Assembly: GCF_000724545.1 (NCBI RefSeq)
Contig: NZ_JHBV01000029.1
Span: 124,001 to 188,000, forward strand
Source of the DNA: Aureispira sp. CCB-QB1
GTDB taxonomy: Bacteria; Bacteroidota; Bacteroidia; Chitinophagales; Saprospiraceae
Length of the DNA stretch: 64,000 nt
Reading direction: 5' to 3'
Position numbers and translations under genes: made by a program
Notes under the pieces: model-generated
Database searches by the model: none
What the model saw: the letters and a program-made list of their open reading frames with translations, nothing else
What the model was told of the DNA's origin: nothing
Part shown: piece after piece, positions 47,726 to 56,126 of the stretch
Layout: each line of letters begins with the position of its first letter
Position numbering within the stretch: the first letter of the stretch is position 1

Positions 47726-48700
47726 CTATTGTACCCAATGGGTGTTTGGAGCTGGTTTAAATTGAACTCTTTGTCTAAACAAAGAAGCAGGATCACAAAT
47801 TTCGAGTAGTTCCTTGCCTGTTTTAATTTGTTCTAATTCATCTGCAGCATAATATTCATATTCTGTCCAAACAGAAACAATTCTTTTATCCTTGATTGGA
47901 AACTCAGGTACAACCCAAAGTATGCTGTCTTCATATGCTTGGTAGATGTAATTCATGGCACAATCTCCAACATCAAAAGCGGCATATTCAATCGTATTTG
48001 GAGCGACTATTTTGACACGTTGATAATTTTTAATTGCTTCTTCTAGAGCTTTATTTTGATCCACATCGTGTACCACGACTTTACCCATTGCTCCAAACAA
48101 CCCATATCTAATATTGTGTTCTGGCAAGTCAGGAAATTCCCAATCTCTAATTTCAAAAGAATAGTACAGCTTCCAAGTATCTTTGTAAGTATAAATTCTA
48201 TAGGTATTCACACTTGAATAATCCGCATGAAATTCTACAACTCCTATTTCATCCGCACCATCACCATCAATATCTCCGATTGTTTCGGCATAAGCGACTC
48301 CCAAATCAGACGTAAAGGGAAACGTATCTTTTAAGGTATTGCTAACCATATAAGAATAAAACTCATGATCTTCTATCTTTCCACCTTGATAAGCCATTAT
48401 ATCCAAGTTTTCAAAAAATTTATTGGTTTCTTGTTTTGTTTTTGCATTTACATGACGTTCTACCAAGGTATCTTGAATATGATCTCCATTAAAATCTCCT
48501 AATAAGACAAAGCGATATCCCCAGATTGGTTTGCCCAGACCTATTGTTTCTTCTTTTGTTAATTTTTTTTTGACTAAAGACGTGTCTATTTTTTTTGCTA
48601 CTGTTTCTAGTATTGATGTATCGAGTGCTTCTTCTTGAGGGGCTTCACAAGCTATGGTAATCGTAAAAAGTGCTACTAAAAGCACGTAACATAATCTCAT
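47726..48700 (-). CDS. Lipoprotein with FG-GAP/VCBS-like calcium repeats
   Basis: 324 residues. Signal and lipobox MRLCYVLLVALFTITIAC; the mature part starts EAPQEE. Two repeats of the FG-GAP type are visible (FVLLGDFNGDHIQDTLVE and ETIGDIDGDGADEIGVVEF), each with the DxNxDxxxD calcium loop seen in beta-propeller blades. The rest is hydrophilic and contains no catalytic motif. A surface or periplasmic lipoprotein that may bind a ligand on a partial propeller is plausible. It is upstream of and in the same direction as the lipoprotein at 46909. Confidence 0.65.
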   Translation of the reverse strand: MRLCYVLLVALFTITIACEAPQEEALDTSILETVAKKIDTSLVKKKLTKEETIGLGKPIWGYRFVLLGDFNGDHIQDTLVERHVNAKTKQETNKFFENLDIMAYQGGKIEDHEFYSYMVSNTLKDTFPFTSDLGVAYAETIGDIDGDGADEIGVVEFHADYSSVNTYRIYTYKDTWKLYYSFEIRDWEFPDLPEHNIRYGLFGAMGKVVVHDVDQNKALEEAIKNYQRVKIVAPNTIEYAAFDVGDCAMNYIYQAYEDSILWVVPEFPIKDKRIVSVWTEYEYYAADELEQIKTGKELLEICDPASLFRQRVQFKPAPNTHWVQ

Positions 48701-48893
48701 TTAGTGATCTCTATTTTTGTATTTTTTTTAATGCCTGCTCCAATTAATTGTCCTGAACAACCAATAATAAAAGGTTTCTAACGGCTAAAATTCACTTATA
48801 AAATACAAAATAAGTTACTTTTTTTTATTTTTAAGTACTATTTTTTAATAATTAGTATTCGGTTGAAAATAATAGTCTTTGGTTACTCTAAGC

Positions 48894-49562
48894 CTAGTTA
48901 ATTCTAACAAATATTCCATTTTTGTATTGAAGTTCAAAGTGGCTGTTCTGGTGTTTTAAATGTACTTCAAAAGGCGAAAAGTGGGCTTCGTCATTTCTAG
49001 GAATCCATTTTTTCTGCTTGTTATTAATAACAATAAATAAACCATGCTCATCACCCAAAGCCGCAAAACGTGCCAAATCACCACTGTAGCGTTCTATAGG
49101 AAAAGTTTGTAGCAAGCTCTTATAGACAGCTTTTACAGCATTGGTTGGCACTCCTATTTCGCTAACTTCCAGTACTTGATCTACTCCAAATGCTTCCTTT
49201 CTATCCATATTTAAATTTTTTCTGGCAATCAGCTCCACGATATTCATATCTTTATCATAAAAATACATTGCCTCAGCATTCCAATCTGAAAAGTCAACTA
49301 AATCCATTCCTTGCCAATCCAAAATATTTACCCGCTGTTGAAGCCATTTTAATGCCTCTGCTCCTTTGTTGGACGGAATGTTAAAAGCATAATGATAATT
49401 GGTTGCTCCACTTTTCTCAACAAACTGCAAGACTGTTTTTCCTATTTTTAGGCTAAACGTATTGGCTGTTTTTTCTAACAACTCAAATCCTAACGTTTGC
49501 GTATAGAAGGATATTTGTGCCGCTAAATTGGCGCTATAAAGCTTTATTTTATTGAAATTCAT
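48894..49562 (-). CDS. VOC-fold protein with two half-modules
   Basis: 222 residues. The first half is a clear VOC module (KIKLYSANLAAQISFYTQTLGFELLEKTANTFSLKIGKTVLQFVEK, with H79 and later YFYDKDMNIVELIAR). The second half (about 130-222) repeats a diverged version (EIGVPTNAVKAVYKSLLQTFPIERYSGD, then GDEHGLFIVINN and HFELQYKNGIFV). This tandem arrangement is normal for dioxygenase- or lyase-like members. Metal ligands of the first module are plausible but not certain. Stands alone, divergent from ffh. Confidence 0.75.
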   Translation of the reverse strand: MNFNKIKLYSANLAAQISFYTQTLGFELLEKTANTFSLKIGKTVLQFVEKSGATNYHYAFNIPSNKGAEALKWLQQRVNILDWQGMDLVDFSDWNAEAMYFYDKDMNIVELIARKNLNMDRKEAFGVDQVLEVSEIGVPTNAVKAVYKSLLQTFPIERYSGDLARFAALGDEHGLFIVINNKQKKWIPRNDEAHFSPFEVHLKHQNSHFELQYKNGIFVRIN

Positions 49563-49638
49563 TTTATGTATTTTTGATACGCTCCATAGATTTATTATTG
49601 CTGAAATACAGAGATGCCCTTTGTTTTTTCTAAAAAAT

Positions 49639-49676
49639 AAAAAAGCCGATAAGTGCTACTTCAGCGGGTCTTTTTT
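49639..49676. other. Orphan terminator-like hairpin in the 387-bp gap before ffh
   Basis: AAAAAAG-CCG ... AAGT-gct-ACTT ... CGG-CTTTTTT folds as a stem with two small internal loops and ends in a T-run. It lies between divergent genes, where no terminator is needed, so it could be a leader attenuator or the end of a small RNA. In the same gap, TATATTCG at 49774-49781 is close to the TAnnTTTG box and may be the ffh promoter. Nothing else is visible. Confidence 0.35.
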
Positions 49677-49948
49677 AGTAGGTTTCACTTAGTTTTTGTA
49701 AACTAGATAGCTATTGACTTTGTTCAAAGATAAAAAAGTACAATCAGATAAAGTTACTTTTTCATATTTTTAGTATATTCGCAGGTCGATACTGATTCCT
49801 TACTATTTTATTGTTTATAAATGCATTCAAAGTAGTTGTTTTATCACAAAAATCACAACCTACATTTGAATGATTTGGCAGATAGTATTTTCAAGTTTTC
49901 AGTAAGCATTTATATAGAAAAAAATTAAGAATCAAATAAAGAAATACC

Positions 49949-51289
49949 ATGTTTGACAGTTTATCAGAACGTTTAGAAGGTGCCTTTAAGTCGTTGACAG
50001 GAGACGGTAAACTAACGGAAATTAACGTCGCTACCTCCATTAAAGAGATTCGTCGTGCCTTAGTTGGTGCCGATGTAAACTACAAAATTGCCAAAGAATT
50101 TACAGATAAAATCAAGGCGCAAGCTTTGGGAACTAAAAATGTACTTGCTTCTGTTCGTCCTGGTGAATTAATGACCAAAATCGTTAACGATGAATTGGTC
50201 GAACTAATGGGTGGTCAAGCAACAGGTATTAATATCAAAGGGAAACCAGGTATTATCTTAATTGCTGGTTTACAAGGTTCGGGTAAAACTACTTTTACAG
50301 GTAAATTAGCAAAATTTTTAAAAGTAAAAAAAGGCAAGCGTGTTTTACTTTCTGCTTGTGATGTTTATCGTCCTGCGGCCATCACTCAGCTAACTGTTTT
50401 AGGAGAGCAAGTGGGGGTAGAGGTATATAAAGAATTAGAAAACGAAAACCCTGTTGAAATTGCTCAAAATGCAGTGGCTCACGCTGCCAAAATGGGCTTT
50501 GATGTGGTTATTGTCGATACAGCGGGTCGTTTGGCTGTAGACGAAGAAATGATGAATGAAATTGAAGCTGTTAAAAATGGTATCAATCCTTCTGAAGCAT
50601 TATTCGTTGTGGATGCCATGACAGGTCAAGATGCTGTTAATACGGCAAAAGCCTTTAACGAACGTATTAATTACGATGGAGTTGTATTGACCAAAATGGA
50701 CGGTGATACTCGTGGTGGTGCGGCACTTTCTATCAAATACACGGTTGGCAAGCCAATTAAGTTTGTTAGTAGAGGGGAAAAAATGGATGAATTAGATGTC
50801 TTCCACCCTGATCGTATGGCTCAGCGTATTTTAGGTATGGGAGATATTGTTTCTTTGGTTGAAAAAGCTCAAGAACAATTCGATGAGAAAGAAGCCAAAC
50901 GTTTGGAAAGCAAAATCAAAAAGAACAAATTTGATTTTGACGACTTCAAAACTCAGTTGAACCATATCCGCAAAATGGGTAACTTAAAGAACTTGATTAG
51001 CATGATTCCTGGTATGGGCAAAATTGCTAAAAATTTGGACATTGATGATAATGCCTTTAGCAAAATTGAAGCTATTATCAATTCGATGACTCCTCAAGAA
51101 CGTAAAAACCCTAGTATTATCAATGGTAGCCGCAAAAAACGTATCGCTCGTGGTTCTGGAAATAAACTAGAAGAGGTCAACCAATTTATGCGCCAATTTG
51201 AGCAAATGCGTAAGATGATGCATCAAATGAGCAAAATGCAAGGCCAAGGTGGTGGTGGAATGAGCATGCCAAAATTCCCTGGACGTTAG
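49949..51289 (+). CDS. ffh: Signal recognition particle GTPase Ffh
   Basis: 446 residues. Ffh binds the SRP RNA and signal peptides and delivers ribosomes to FtsY. N domain helices (MFDSLSERLEGAFKSLTGDGKLTE, with the IRRALVGADV helix), the GTPase G1 LIAGLQGSGKTTF, the RPAAITQL block, G3 DTAGR, G4 TKMDGDTRGGAALS, and the C-terminal methionine-rich M domain (MIPGMGK, then SGNKLEEVNQFMRQFEQMRKMMHQM). All expected elements are present. The gene stands alone; a 162-bp MITE sits between its stop and its terminator. No SRP RNA gene is visible in the window. Confidence 0.97.
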   Translation: MFDSLSERLEGAFKSLTGDGKLTEINVATSIKEIRRALVGADVNYKIAKEFTDKIKAQALGTKNVLASVRPGELMTKIVNDELVELMGGQATGINIKGKPGIILIAGLQGSGKTTFTGKLAKFLKVKKGKRVLLSACDVYRPAAITQLTVLGEQVGVEVYKELENENPVEIAQNAVAHAAKMGFDVVIVDTAGRLAVDEEMMNEIEAVKNGINPSEALFVVDAMTGQDAVNTAKAFNERINYDGVVLTKMDGDTRGGAALSIKYTVGKPIKFVSRGEKMDELDVFHPDRMAQRILGMGDIVSLVEKAQEQFDEKEAKRLESKIKKNKFDFDDFKTQLNHIRKMGNLKNLISMIPGMGKIAKNLDIDDNAFSKIEAIINSMTPQERKNPSIINGSRKKRIARGSGNKLEEVNQFMRQFEQMRKMMHQMSKMQGQGGGGMSMPKFPGR

Positions 51290-51309
51290 TTCGATCTCAA
51301 TAACTGTAA

Positions 51310-51471
51310 TAAGTAATCGTTCATAAAAATTTATAGGCAAAATAGAATTCTTTTTGCACTGTTCTTCATCAAAAAATCTCGTTTTAGCCCGCTAAAACTT
51401 CAATTCTTTTCTTTGAACAGCACTAAAAACAATTACATTTTTAACTATACTTTTTTCTGTCCACTTACTTA
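51310..51471 (+). mobile_element. 162-bp TA-flanked MITE, copy B
   Basis: Same length and orientation as the copy at 19994-20155 and, by reading, the same sequence. It begins 21 bp after the ffh stop and ends 13 bp before the ffh terminator, so transcripts of ffh carry it. Flanked by TA on both sides. Confidence 0.85.
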
Positions 51472-51483
51472 AAATATAAAAAG

Positions 51484-51516
51484 AAGCCTTAAACTCTATC
51501 TCTGAGTTTAAGGCTT
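51484..51516. terminator. Bidirectional terminator downstream of ffh
   Basis: An 11-bp perfect core (GCCTTAAACTC with GAGTTTAAGGC) extends through AA/TT pairs, with a 7-nt loop, and is followed by TTTTG and five T. It also lies 9 bp past the stop of the minus-strand gene at 51525. Likely the original ffh terminator, separated from the gene by the inserted MITE. Confidence 0.85.
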
Positions 51517-51524
51517 TTGTTTTT

Positions 51525-53276
51525 CTAGCTCTTAGGTCTCGGAATTTCTAAATAGAAAGAATAACCGACTTGAATTTGATGATAATATAAATTGGCATTC
51601 GTGAATTGGTGTATGAACCTGTAACGACCAAAAAATCTACCATTGCTTTTATTCGGAGCTGGTTTTAACCAAACCAATAGCTCTGCTTTTCCTAACAGAG
51701 AACGATCCCAAAATTCGCCCTGTTTCAAGTCATTCCTAAAATCATCTCTGTCTTTTACCTGGTTGTAATATTCCCCCAAACCCAATAACAAAAAGGGCGT
51801 ATAACTCATACTAAAACCAAAGTATTTATCCATCGAAAATTTTATATTGGCTTCCAAAAATGTTTCCAATGTCACTGCTGTGTATTCATTATTTTCGGGG
51901 AGTCGAACAGGGTTTAATCGTAACGAATCTTTTAACGGAACCAAACCAAAGTAAAACCCAGAATTAAACTCAACGGTAGTATGTAAATGAGGATTTTGAA
52001 ATAATGCCAAATTAAACAAACTCCCTACTCTCATGTATTGATACAAATGTAAATCAATGGAGGTAGCATATCCATGCGTTTTTTCTTGACCATTAATCGT
52101 GGTGGTTAAATAATCTAGCGGCAAAACTCGTTCTTTGTCTTCTACTTTTGATATGGTTATATTAGGTCGTAAATATTGAAAAATCCCCCAATTGATATCT
52201 TTACTTCCCCACAATTGATTTCGGATTGTATGCAAGTTGATTCGACGGTATATATCTGTCTGAATTAAGCCATTGGGCTTGTCCTCTTCTATCCCCATAA
52301 AATCAGAAAAGACAGCAGCTTGTATGATTCGACTTAGGGGCTCTTTGTATACCGTATGTACGGTCGGGTCTTGCTTCACTAGAATGATATGGGTGCCATT
52401 TTGAGGACTTTTGTCCAATACATTTCTCGTTAAATCAGGGATATATTCTAACAAATCTTTTAAGTTAATTATATAATCCACATAGCCTTTAGGTTTAAAT
52501 AGATCCTCACCTGCTACCCTATAATGAATGGGATCATGACAACGGATATAGTATTCGTTAAATCTACTGATATTTCTATTGGACGAAATGCCAATTGGAA
52601 TAGGATTCGTAAAAAGGTACTCCGTTCCTCCTATGGTTACAGTTGCCCTAAGTTCATTGATAAAACCATTGTGAACGACTATTTCTACTTTATTTACTGT
52701 AAATGAATTGGCGGTTATCTTTGCCAAAGGAGTATCTGGCACCAAGCTTGTACGTACAGCGGATGAAGCTGAATCGGTGATAGGGAGAGTCCCCCCTCCC
52801 TTTGATGAATTGGGATAATGTCTATTAATCTTCGCAGAATTATCATAAATAGTAGCGTACACAGGAACCGTTTGATGGACCTTAAAATCGCCCGCTTTGG
52901 GTCCTGTAGCAGCAGCTGGATTTAGGCTGTTTAGCATCACAATATTATGATACAAAGCACTTGCCGCCACTTGCAAATTAGCACTATTTTCAGCTGAAGT
53001 TACTTCTGCTGGTCCTCCTGCCTTGTCTACTGCAACATTAAATTTAGCTGTAAATGTATTTAATCTCAAAGGGCTATCAAAGAATTGAGTTGTTTTATTT
53101 CCATATTTAATCTCTACCTGAAATTTGTCTTTAGAAGTACGGATTACGGTTGCTTCATAGACATGATCATCTTTTCCATCAGAAATTAAAATGGTTCTTC
53201 CTGATATGAGTGTTGTTTGCGCTAAGGAGCTGATAATACAGCCTAACAATAAGCTTATTATAATTAGATATTTCAT
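51525..53276 (-). CDS. Uncharacterised exported protein with C-terminal barrel-like strands
   Basis: 583 residues. Signal peptide to about 19 (MKYLIIISLLLGCIISSLA, then Q). The N-terminal half has beta strands with TTLISGRTILISDGKDDHVYEATVIRTS, KFQVEIKYGNKT and a long polar middle. From about residue 370 the sequence shows alternating aromatic and polar residues (YATSIDLHLYQYMRVGSLFNLALF, VEFNSGFYFGLVPL, YFGFSMSYTPFLLLGLGEYY, VGYSFYLEIPRPKS) that suggest an outer membrane beta-barrel. No family recognised. It lies 19 bp downstream of the lipoprotein at 53296 and is probably in the same operon. Confidence 0.6.
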   Translation of the reverse strand: MKYLIIISLLLGCIISSLAQTTLISGRTILISDGKDDHVYEATVIRTSKDKFQVEIKYGNKTTQFFDSPLRLNTFTAKFNVAVDKAGGPAEVTSAENSANLQVAASALYHNIVMLNSLNPAAATGPKAGDFKVHQTVPVYATIYDNSAKINRHYPNSSKGGGTLPITDSASSAVRTSLVPDTPLAKITANSFTVNKVEIVVHNGFINELRATVTIGGTEYLFTNPIPIGISSNRNISRFNEYYIRCHDPIHYRVAGEDLFKPKGYVDYIINLKDLLEYIPDLTRNVLDKSPQNGTHIILVKQDPTVHTVYKEPLSRIIQAAVFSDFMGIEEDKPNGLIQTDIYRRINLHTIRNQLWGSKDINWGIFQYLRPNITISKVEDKERVLPLDYLTTTINGQEKTHGYATSIDLHLYQYMRVGSLFNLALFQNPHLHTTVEFNSGFYFGLVPLKDSLRLNPVRLPENNEYTAVTLETFLEANIKFSMDKYFGFSMSYTPFLLLGLGEYYNQVKDRDDFRNDLKQGEFWDRSLLGKAELLVWLKPAPNKSNGRFFGRYRFIHQFTNANLYYHQIQVGYSFYLEIPRPKS

Positions 53277-53295
53277 AATAAATTGGCGTTAGAGG

Positions 53296-54078
53296 TTAAT
53301 TAAATGATGTAAAATTTAAACTATCAACAGGGTCAGCAGCATTTCTTGGATGATGTATCCAACTGATTTGTATGTTGTCAGCATTGATTCTTGTCAAGGT
53401 ATCCAAGGAAAATTGAGCAGTGGTATCCCCCGAATCGGTATAACCTGTCCCAACAAAAGCACTAAAATCAGTAGTGAACACTCCTCGTATTTGTTGTGTA
53501 CTAAGGGGCGATTGTGGCAATCTAAAATCTAGCTTATTATCAGCTGTAATCACACCGTATACACTCCCCGCTCCTAACAATGTGGCTGTTGAGACGGTAT
53601 CAAAAGCTTCCACCTGACCAATATAATAGCCACTCCATGAATTTTGGCGGTTGTATTGGGTACAAAAAACCTCTATATGTTCTGCTGTTTTTAAGGTGGT
53701 AACCGTTTTGAAAAGAGGCAATACGGTAGAATCTACCAAATTGGCAATCAAAAACGTTGTCTTTTTAGCTTGTGCCAAATCATTAGAGGTTCGACTTTCT
53801 TGTTCGTACAAAAACAAGGTAATTTCTAAGGAATCAATGGGTTGAGCATCTAAATTCCTTACTTTGAGTAAAATAGATCCTGTATCTATTTGATTGGTAT
53901 AATCTCTCGCTAAGTATTGTTGAAACTCCAAATTAACAATTGGTGTTCCATAATAGGTGAGCGTTTTGAGAACTACATGAGGTGGGGTTTCTTTTCTTAG
54001 CTTGTCAAAAAAATCATCTTGAGAACAAGCTCCCAAAAAGATAGCCCCTAGCATTAAGAGCATTAATAAATTACGCAT
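53296..54078 (-). CDS. Uncharacterised lipoprotein
   Basis: 260 residues. Lipoprotein signal MRNLLMLLMLGAIFLGAC, with the lipobox LGAC. The mature protein is beta-rich: GTPIVNLEFQQYLARDY, SILLKVRNLDAQPIDSLEITLFLYEQESR, and TAEHIEVFCTQYNRQNSWSGYYIGQ look like an immunoglobulin-like fold. No catalytic motif. It is the upstream gene of a pair with the barrel-like protein (19-bp gap), so the two may form an outer membrane complex; this is inference. Good start codon with A-rich sequence before it. Confidence 0.65.
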   Translation of the reverse strand: MRNLLMLLMLGAIFLGACSQDDFFDKLRKETPPHVVLKTLTYYGTPIVNLEFQQYLARDYTNQIDTGSILLKVRNLDAQPIDSLEITLFLYEQESRTSNDLAQAKKTTFLIANLVDSTVLPLFKTVTTLKTAEHIEVFCTQYNRQNSWSGYYIGQVEAFDTVSTATLLGAGSVYGVITADNKLDFRLPQSPLSTQQIRGVFTTDFSAFVGTGYTDSGDTTAQFSLDTLTRINADNIQISWIHHPRNAADPVDSLNFTSFN

Positions 54079-54166
54079 ACATTTTCTTTTAGTTGGTTAT
54101 AAATCGAGTTATTATTAATCAATAGCACTAAATTTAGAAGTATTGTTATCATCTAAGCCCTTGATT

Positions 54167-54235
54167 AAGTGGACATAAAAAATTATAGTTAAAAAGAATC
54201 TTATTTTTATAGATTTTTTTCTAGATGATTACTTA
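54167..54235. mobile_element. 69-bp TA-flanked relative of the 162-bp MITE
   Basis: One end reads TA-AGTGGACATAAAA and the other, in the opposite sense, TA-AGTAATCATCTAG, corresponding to the two different ends of the 162-bp element. Almost all of the middle is missing. Probably a deletion derivative or a sister element moved by the same transposase. The flanking 54079-54166 is AT-rich with nothing visible. Confidence 0.6.
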
Positions 54236-54363
54236 TAAGTTAATAAATATATTATTCGAATAACTATTTTAAAGATAAAGCATCTACAAAACAATAAGAA
54301 ACCAACTTTTTTACTTTTGTAAAATCCCATTAAATAAGGATATTGAACGCTTGTCTATATCAT

Positions 54364-54502
54364 TACTCCCTTGAAACCACGCAATAGCAGCGCAGCTAAC
54401 TAAAAGCAAAGCGCTCATGTAATAAACTAATGCAAGGTACTTTTTTATGTTTTTACTTCGTGAGCCTACGGGTTCGTAGGAAAACTAAAAAGCAACGGAG
54501 TA
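54364..54502 (-). repeat. 139-bp member of the TACTCC...GGAGTA repeat family
   Basis: Ends are TACTCCCTTG and CAACGGAGTA. Inside on the minus strand are the shared blocks GAACCCGTAGGCTCACGAAG and CATAAAAAAG plus a TAGCTGCGCTGCTA segment shared with 43859-43880. Compared with the 160-161-bp copies, the middle is replaced by the GC-richer block. Not coding. Confidence 0.65.
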
Positions 54503-54522
54503 TTACTATATTGTATAGCAAT

Positions 54523-54554
54523 AAAAAAACCTTGAATTCTATTAGAACCCAAGG
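54523..54554 (-). terminator. Terminator of the DUF4476 lipoprotein gene
   Basis: On the minus strand an 11-bp stem with two wobble pairs (CCTTGGGTTCT with AGAATTCAAGG) and a 3-nt loop is followed by seven T. It lies 56 bp past the stop codon. Clean intrinsic terminator. Confidence 0.75.
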
Positions 54555-54609
54555 CAATCTTTACATTATTCCTCAACCATAAAAGGTTTATAGACCAAAC
54601 TTTTCTTCG

Positions 54610-55170
54610 TTACAAAGTATTGATATAATTATCCAACAGTTGCTTGGTAGCATCAAAAGAAAAAGCATCTTTGACACGACCATAATTAATTCTATCGGTG
54701 ACATGACCATAAGCAAATTTTGCAAATTCCAACCGATATTTATCCATTGTAAACAAGGCTAAAACATCTCTTACCTGATTGGAAGTTAAGCACCAATCAT
54801 TGATTAAAATTTTAGCCGTTAATACTCTATTTTTATCCAAATGCGCTTGGCTAACTTTCGTTTTTAAGGCCTCCACATCCTCTAGACTCAACTGCTTTGT
54901 GCAACTAATTTTAGGATTTAAAACTGGAATTTCATTTTGTGCCAATGTTGTATCTCCATTTCCTATCACCACATTAAAATCATTTTCAAAACCACCGCTA
55001 GAAGTTGTTTTAGAATTGGTCTCTCTGACCGTTTTCCCATTCACTTTCTCTGTATAAGAATGTGTTGTTGTAGATTCGTATTTGCCACTCATTTCTCCCG
55101 AAATCGTACCATTGCCTTCGCATCCTACGAGTAACAATCCCATCAAAAAAATTCCTATTGTTCTTTTCAT
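54610..55170 (-). CDS. DUF4476-domain lipoprotein
   Basis: 186 residues. Lipobox LLLVGC after a short signal (MKRTIGIFLMG), then a Ser/Thr/Gly-rich linker. The C-terminal 90 residues match the DUF4476 pattern as I know it: a helix LSLEDVEALKTKV, VLTAKILINDWCLTSNQVRDVLALF, then YRLEFAKFAYGHVTDRINYGRVKDAFSF and a final helix. The domain is common in Bacteroidota envelope proteins; its function is unknown. It carries a terminator and is preceded by a repeat fragment, so it is probably monocistronic. Confidence 0.8.
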   Translation of the reverse strand: MKRTIGIFLMGLLLVGCEGNGTISGEMSGKYESTTTHSYTEKVNGKTVRETNSKTTSSGGFENDFNVVIGNGDTTLAQNEIPVLNPKISCTKQLSLEDVEALKTKVSQAHLDKNRVLTAKILINDWCLTSNQVRDVLALFTMDKYRLEFAKFAYGHVTDRINYGRVKDAFSFDATKQLLDNYINTL

Positions 55171-55200
55171 ATTATTTTTTTATCGTTACTTAATTTAGTT

Positions 55201-55270
55201 TTAGTAGTTAGCTTTGTTACTCCCTACGGTCGTGAGCTCGCATAGCTCGGTTCGCTGCTACTTCATGGTT
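55201..55270. repeat. Fragment of the GC-rich intergenic repeat
   Basis: Includes TACTCCCTACGGTCGTGAG and TTCGCTGCTACTTCATGG, matching blocks at 43744 and 43859. It lies about 30 bp upstream of the DUF4476 start and so forms part of its likely promoter region. Confidence 0.5.
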
Positions 55271-55297
55271 ATTGATCTTTTAGAGCATAAAATTGGA

Positions 55298-56125
55298 TCA
55301 ACTATAAAAAAAGGTTTCTAATTCAAACCCCTCAAAACGCCATACAGATTTAGGAGATTGCCGAACATCTATCACAGAAGCCCTCTTATCTCCTTCTTTC
55401 TGATAGAGTAATTTCAAAAAACAAAGATGATGTGGATAACATTTTACGCCCCCTGTTCCAAAACTATACAATTGCTTGCCTGTCACTTTGGTAAAAAAAT
55501 CAGCCAACTTATTTTTTTGACTTCTTAATTTACTCAAATTGGGAGCTTGATTTTGATCATGAGGCAATATTTGAACGCTAGAGCTTCGCTCTAAACGATT
55601 ACTTTGATAAACTCGATATCCTTCAAAATTTGCTTGTTTGGCAGTGGATAAGTCCGTATTTAGAGGCTGCTTAGGATTAAAAAACTGCAACGCCATTTTT
55701 TCTTTTTGAGTACTAGCTTGTCCTTGTATAATATAATACTCAAATTTAATGCTATCTAATTGCTCTACTTTTGCCTGTTCTTTCAACAACTCTTTTCCTT
55801 GGGGAGTTATCCAATAAGTTTGATCCTCCGCTAGTCGGACAAAATCTTGTTGCAACAAATAATGAAATTGTCCTAAAACAAAACGCTCCTTATCTAAACC
55901 TAGAAAAGCACAAATTTCTTTGTGCGCCACCTTTCCAGCCTCTATCGTTTGCAAGATCACCCGACTAAATCCATCCAAAGGTATTTGTGAACAACTGATT
56001 AGCTCCTGTGTACATTTCCATATTGGAAAATAAGTTTCCTGTACATCAACCAATGTATACCCTTTATCTTGATATCGGTCTTTATATTCTTGCCATATTT
56101 TTTCTGTATGCATACGGTTATTCAT
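55298..56125 (-). CDS. Winged-helix-like protein, partner of the SF1 helicase
   Basis: 275 residues, cytoplasmic. Residues about 48-115 have the shape of a winged helix-turn-helix: LDGFSRVILQTIEAGKVAHKEICAFLGLDKERFVLGQFHYLLQQDFVRLAEDQTYWITPQGKELL, with a recognition helix and a wing ending in WITPQG. The remainder is basic and has SVIDVRQSPKSVWRFEGFELETFF at its end, with no catalytic motif that I know. Its ATG is separated by 1 bp from the stop of the helicase gene, so the two are translated together. It may recruit the helicase to DNA or act as its regulator. Function unknown. Confidence 0.6.
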   Translation of the reverse strand: MNNRMHTEKIWQEYKDRYQDKGYTLVDVQETYFPIWKCTQELISCSQIPLDGFSRVILQTIEAGKVAHKEICAFLGLDKERFVLGQFHYLLQQDFVRLAEDQTYWITPQGKELLKEQAKVEQLDSIKFEYYIIQGQASTQKEKMALQFFNPKQPLNTDLSTAKQANFEGYRVYQSNRLERSSSVQILPHDQNQAPNLSKLRSQKNKLADFFTKVTGKQLYSFGTGGVKCYPHHLCFLKLLYQKEGDKRASVIDVRQSPKSVWRFEGFELETFFYS

Positions 56126-56126
56126 T

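Noticed and set aside
49562-49949. SRP RNA gene next to ffh
   Set aside because: I searched the gap for the conserved SRP RNA tip sequence and hairpin and did not find it.
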